Below are positions 6,204-8,557 of a DNA stretch of 8,557 bases, piece after piece. Source of the stretch: an uncultured Alphaproteobacteria bacterium (GTDB lineage Bacteria; Pseudomonadota; Alphaproteobacteria; Puniceispirillales; UBA1172); assembly GCA_913056245.1 (NCBI GenBank), contig CAJXME010000034.1:1-8557 (forward strand), given 5' to 3'. The notes below the pieces were generated by a model that was not told the DNA's origin, did no database searches, and saw only the letters and a program-made list of their open reading frames with translations. Both the position numbers and the translations under genes were made by a program. Within the stretch, counting starts at the first letter, position 1; every line of letters begins with the position of its first letter.

Positions 6204-6859
6204 GTTTCAGCGAAGCCGATCACCCAAGACGAGGCGTTCAGGATTGGATTGACCTGATGCTCAAAGATCATGGGTTTTTGCGATTGGCTTGGCACAACCG
6301 CCATGAGATACGCCCCGGCGTCTGGCGATCCAATCAACCCGCGCCTTGGGATATCCGCAAAGCGGCTGATCTTGGCATTAAAACGATCATCAATTTGCGC
6401 GGGCCCCGCGCCGATGGCGGCTGGCGGCTGGAAAAGCAGGCCTGCGATAATGCTGGCCTTCGGTTGGTGGATTTCACGGTGCGGTCACGGGCGGTGCCGG
6501 ATTATGACGTTCTGGCGGGGGCGGATGCTCTCTTTCGCCAAGTGGAAAAGCCGTTTTTAATGCATTGCAAATCGGGTGCTGATCGCGCGGGGATTATGGC
6601 GGCGCTTTATCTGTTGTTGATTGAGAACGCGTCTGTGGACGACGCGCTCGAGATGCTCTCGCTCAAATACCTGCATGTCAAACAAGCCAAAACAGGGCTG
6701 TTGGATGCGTTTATTGACGCCTATCGCCCGGCGCAAGACGCGGGCCTATCGATGCTGGATTGGGCCAAACATGATCTTGACCCTGATGCCATTCAGCAGA
6801 ATTTCATGACCAAAGGTTGGGCGACGCGCTTGGTCGATGATATCCTCAAGCGGGAATAA
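6200..6859 (+). CDS. Cysteine-based protein tyrosine/dual-specificity phosphatase family protein
   Basis: The 219-residue product carries the CX5R active site HCKSGADR at 122-129, with Cys123 as expected nucleophile and Arg129 as phosphate binder. RPGVWRSNQPAPWDIRKAAD (38-57) and LGIKTIINLRG (58-68) are typical N-terminal strands of bacterial dual-specificity-like phosphatases. Asp91, 32 residues before the Cys, is a candidate general acid; this spacing matches human VHR. No signal peptide or membrane segment is visible, so a cytosolic location is likely. Substrate is unknown: phosphoprotein, phosphoinositide-like or sugar/lipid phosphates are all possible. Its ATG overlaps the pmbA stop (ATGA), indicating translational coupling, and its TAA directly abuts the stop of the convergent exporter gene. 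Ribosome binding site: only GGCGG a few bases ahead. Family call is firm; role open. Confidence 0.87.
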   Translation: MSFSEADHPRRGVQDWIDLMLKDHGFLRLAWHNRHEIRPGVWRSNQPAPWDIRKAADLGIKTIINLRGPRADGGWRLEKQACDNAGLRLVDFTVRSRAVPDYDVLAGADALFRQVEKPFLMHCKSGADRAGIMAALYLLLIENASVDDALEMLSLKYLHVKQAKTGLLDAFIDAYRPAQDAGLSMLDWAKHDLDPDAIQQNFMTKGWATRLVDDILKRE

Positions 6860-8557
6860 TCACGCGCTGAAATGTTGAAGCGCGCAAAGTTTTGCGTAAA
6901 GCCCGTCTTTTTTCATGAGGCTGGCGTGATGGCCTGTCTCAACAATTTTACCACCATCCATCACGAGGATTTGATCGGCGTTCTGAACCGTCGCCAAGCG
7001 ATGCGCCACCACCAAGGTCGTGCGTCCCACGGAAAGCCGCGCCAAGGCCTCTTGAATCTGTTGTTCCGAAGACGCATCAAGCGCGCTGGTCGCTTCATCC
7101 AAAAGTAGGATCGGTGCGTTTTTCAGCATGGCACGGGCAATCGCGATGCGCTGCTTTTGGCCGCCGGATAAACGCGATCCCGCCTCACCCACAAGGGTAT
7201 CATAGCCTTGCGGTTGGGCGGTGATAAAGTCATGGGCGGCGGCATCACGGGCGGCGGCTTCCACCTCTTCATCCGTGGCATCAAGGCGGCCAAGGCGAAT
7301 GTTGTTGCGGATCGTGTCGTTGAACAGCACCGCGTCTTGGCTGACCAGCGCCATCATCCCCCGCAGATCATCAAGGCGAAATTCTTTGATATCAACGCCA
7401 TCGATTTGGATCGCCCCTGATTGGCGATCCATCAAACGCGGCAAGAGGTTGATCACCGTCGTCTTGCCCGCGCCGCTTGGCCCAACCAAGGCAAGGGTAT
7501 CGCCAGGCTTAGCGGTAAGGCCGACATCACTCAACGCCGCGACATCGCCATATTGAAAAGAGACCTTATCAAACGTCACTTGCCCTTTGATTTTGGGCAA
7601 AGGCTGAGGTTTCTCAGGGTTTGAAATTGTCGGGCTGGTTTCCAGCAGGGCAAAAATACGATTAAGCGCGGCGGCGGATTCTTCCACAATCGCGTTGAGC
7701 GTACCCAAGCCGCGCACGGGCTGCACCAACATCAAGAGCGCGGCGATGAACCCTGCGACATCGCCGACTTGCATATGGCCATTAACAACGCGCCAGCCAG
7801 CAACCGCGATCACGCCAGCCACCGCCAGCCCGCCCAAGACTTCCAAGATGGGGTCAATGCGGGCGCGCCCCAATTCAAGCCGCAAGATGCGGTTAAACAA
7901 ACCGTCAAAAGCCTTGTTCAAACGTGAGGTTTCATGATCCTCAAGCCCATAAGCGCGCACCATGCGGCTGCCTTGCAAGGTTTCGTTCATCATCGCCGTG
8001 ACATCAGCCATGTCTTCTTGCAAATGCGACGATTGCTTGCGTTGGCGTTTGCCAATGGAAATGATCGGCCGCATCGCCAAAGGGTAAACCCCCAGCACGA
8101 TTACCGTCAGCAACCAATCAAACCAAATCATCGTCGCCACCATGGCGATGATGGTCAAAGCATCGCGGATCAGGTTATTGGCCAACCGTTTGATGGCTTC
8201 GCGCACCACCAAGACGTCGTTCATCACCCGGCTGATAAACTCGCCCGTGGGCGCGGCCAGAATTTGCGCCAAATCCGCATGGATCAAATGCGACGCCATG
8301 GCTTTCTGGATCGAGGTGGTGACCGCTAAGGCAATCGACGTGACTTGCCGCACCTGAAAATACATCGATAAGCCTTTGACCAGCGTGATGGTGATGATCA
8401 AGGGGGGGATTTGCCAGATCAAATCAGCATCCGCCGCGCCAAGGGCGTCAAACACATAGCGGATCAGCATGGGATAAGCCGCCGAGGTGGCGGAACCCAA
8501 GGCCATCAGCAGAAACGCGATCATAAGAGCTGATTTCCGCGACGCGATCCAATCTCG
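6860..8557 (-). CDS. MsbA-like ABC exporter, fused permease and ATPase (N-terminus cut by window edge)
   Basis: This is an inner-membrane half-transporter that would work as a homodimer, coupling ATP hydrolysis to export of a lipid or hydrophobic substrate. The frame is open to base 8557, giving 565 residues; ATG 8524 is probably internal, because the eleven codons before it read on without a stop and MsbA-type proteins run to about 580-600. Numbering from that ATG, a six-helix membrane domain occupies roughly 1-280. The ATPase shows GPSGAGKT (348-355, Walker A), SQD (395-397, Q-loop), LSGGQKQR (452-459, signature), ILLLDEATSALD (472-483, Walker B and D-loop) and AHR (507-509, switch His). 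All catalytic motifs are intact. An MsbA role in lipid A export is plausible from overall similarity, but other lipid or peptide exporters in this subfamily look alike. It converges with the phosphatase gene with no spacer. Confidence 0.93.
   Translation of the reverse strand, partial: RDWIASRKSALMIAFLLMALGSATSAAYPMLIRYVFDALGAADADLIWQIPPLIITITLVKGLSMYFQVRQVTSIALAVTTSIQKAMASHLIHADLAQILAAPTGEFISRVMNDVLVVREAIKRLANNLIRDALTIIAMVATMIWFDWLLTVIVLGVYPLAMRPIISIGKRQRKQSSHLQEDMADVTAMMNETLQGSRMVRAYGLEDHETSRLNKAFDGLFNRILRLELGRARIDPILEVLGGLAVAGVIAVAGWRVVNGHMQVGDVAGFIAALLMLVQPVRGLGTLNAIVEESAAALNRIFALLETSPTISNPEKPQPLPKIKGQVTFDKVSFQYGDVAALSDVGLTAKPGDTLALVGPSGAGKTTVINLLPRLMDRQSGAIQIDGVDIKEFRLDDLRGMMALVSQDAVLFNDTIRNNIRLGRLDATDEEVEAAARDAAAHDFITAQPQGYDTLVGEAGSRLSGGQKQRIAIARAMLKNAPILLLDEATSALDASSEQQIQEALARLSVGRTTLVVAHRLATVQNADQILVMDGGKIVETGHHASLMKKDGLYAKLCALQHFSA

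Noticed and set aside
1..8557. CRISPR array, IS element, prophage, tRNA or defence/toxin system
   Set aside because: No spaced long repeats, transposase or integrase motifs, cloverleaf sequence or defence-gene motifs were seen on either strand. The coding content is core metabolism.

Overview
The window reads as ordinary chromosomal DNA of an alphaproteobacterium, possibly one of the Rhodospirillales-type lineages. Evidence for this is the glutamate-cysteine ligase of the plant/alphaproteobacterial family, a type 2 ArgC, a UbiA prenyltransferase and a TldE/PmbA protein, all in moderately GC-rich DNA with dense, often overlapping genes. I see no mobile element, CRISPR array, phage gene, tRNA or rRNA. 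The genus cannot be told from this sequence alone.

Layout. (1) 1-1904, minus strand: rsmE followed by gshA, overlapping as TAATG; gshA runs off the left edge. (2) 1905-2031: a divergent intergenic region with a perfect 8-bp inverted repeat and three 12-bp direct repeats. (3) 2032-2949, plus strand: ubiA. (4) 2984-4758, minus strand: argC followed by a 268-residue uncharacterised protein that I read as gamma-glutamylcyclotransferase-like. It converges on ubiA with a 34-base gap. (5) 4759-4865: a second divergent region, holding the 10-bp palindrome TGAATATTCA on the argC side. (6) 4866-6859, plus strand: pmbA followed by a cysteine-based phosphatase, overlapping as ATGA. (7) 6860-8557, minus strand: an MsbA-like ABC exporter half-transporter whose N-terminus lies beyond the right edge. 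Its stop codon directly abuts that of the phosphatase.

How the genes relate. Most are housekeeping genes: rRNA methylation, glutathione synthesis, ubiquinone, arginine, TldD/E protease and a lipid-type exporter. A loose theme is chemistry at the gamma-carboxyl of glutamate. GshA makes gamma-glutamylcysteine, ArgC reduces N-acetyl-gamma-glutamyl phosphate, and the unknown protein looks like an enzyme that cleaves gamma-glutamyl bonds. That link is inference.

No complete undescribed multi-gene system is evident. The best leads are the GGCT-like protein behind argC, the phosphatase coupled to pmbA, and the structured sites in the two divergent promoter regions.
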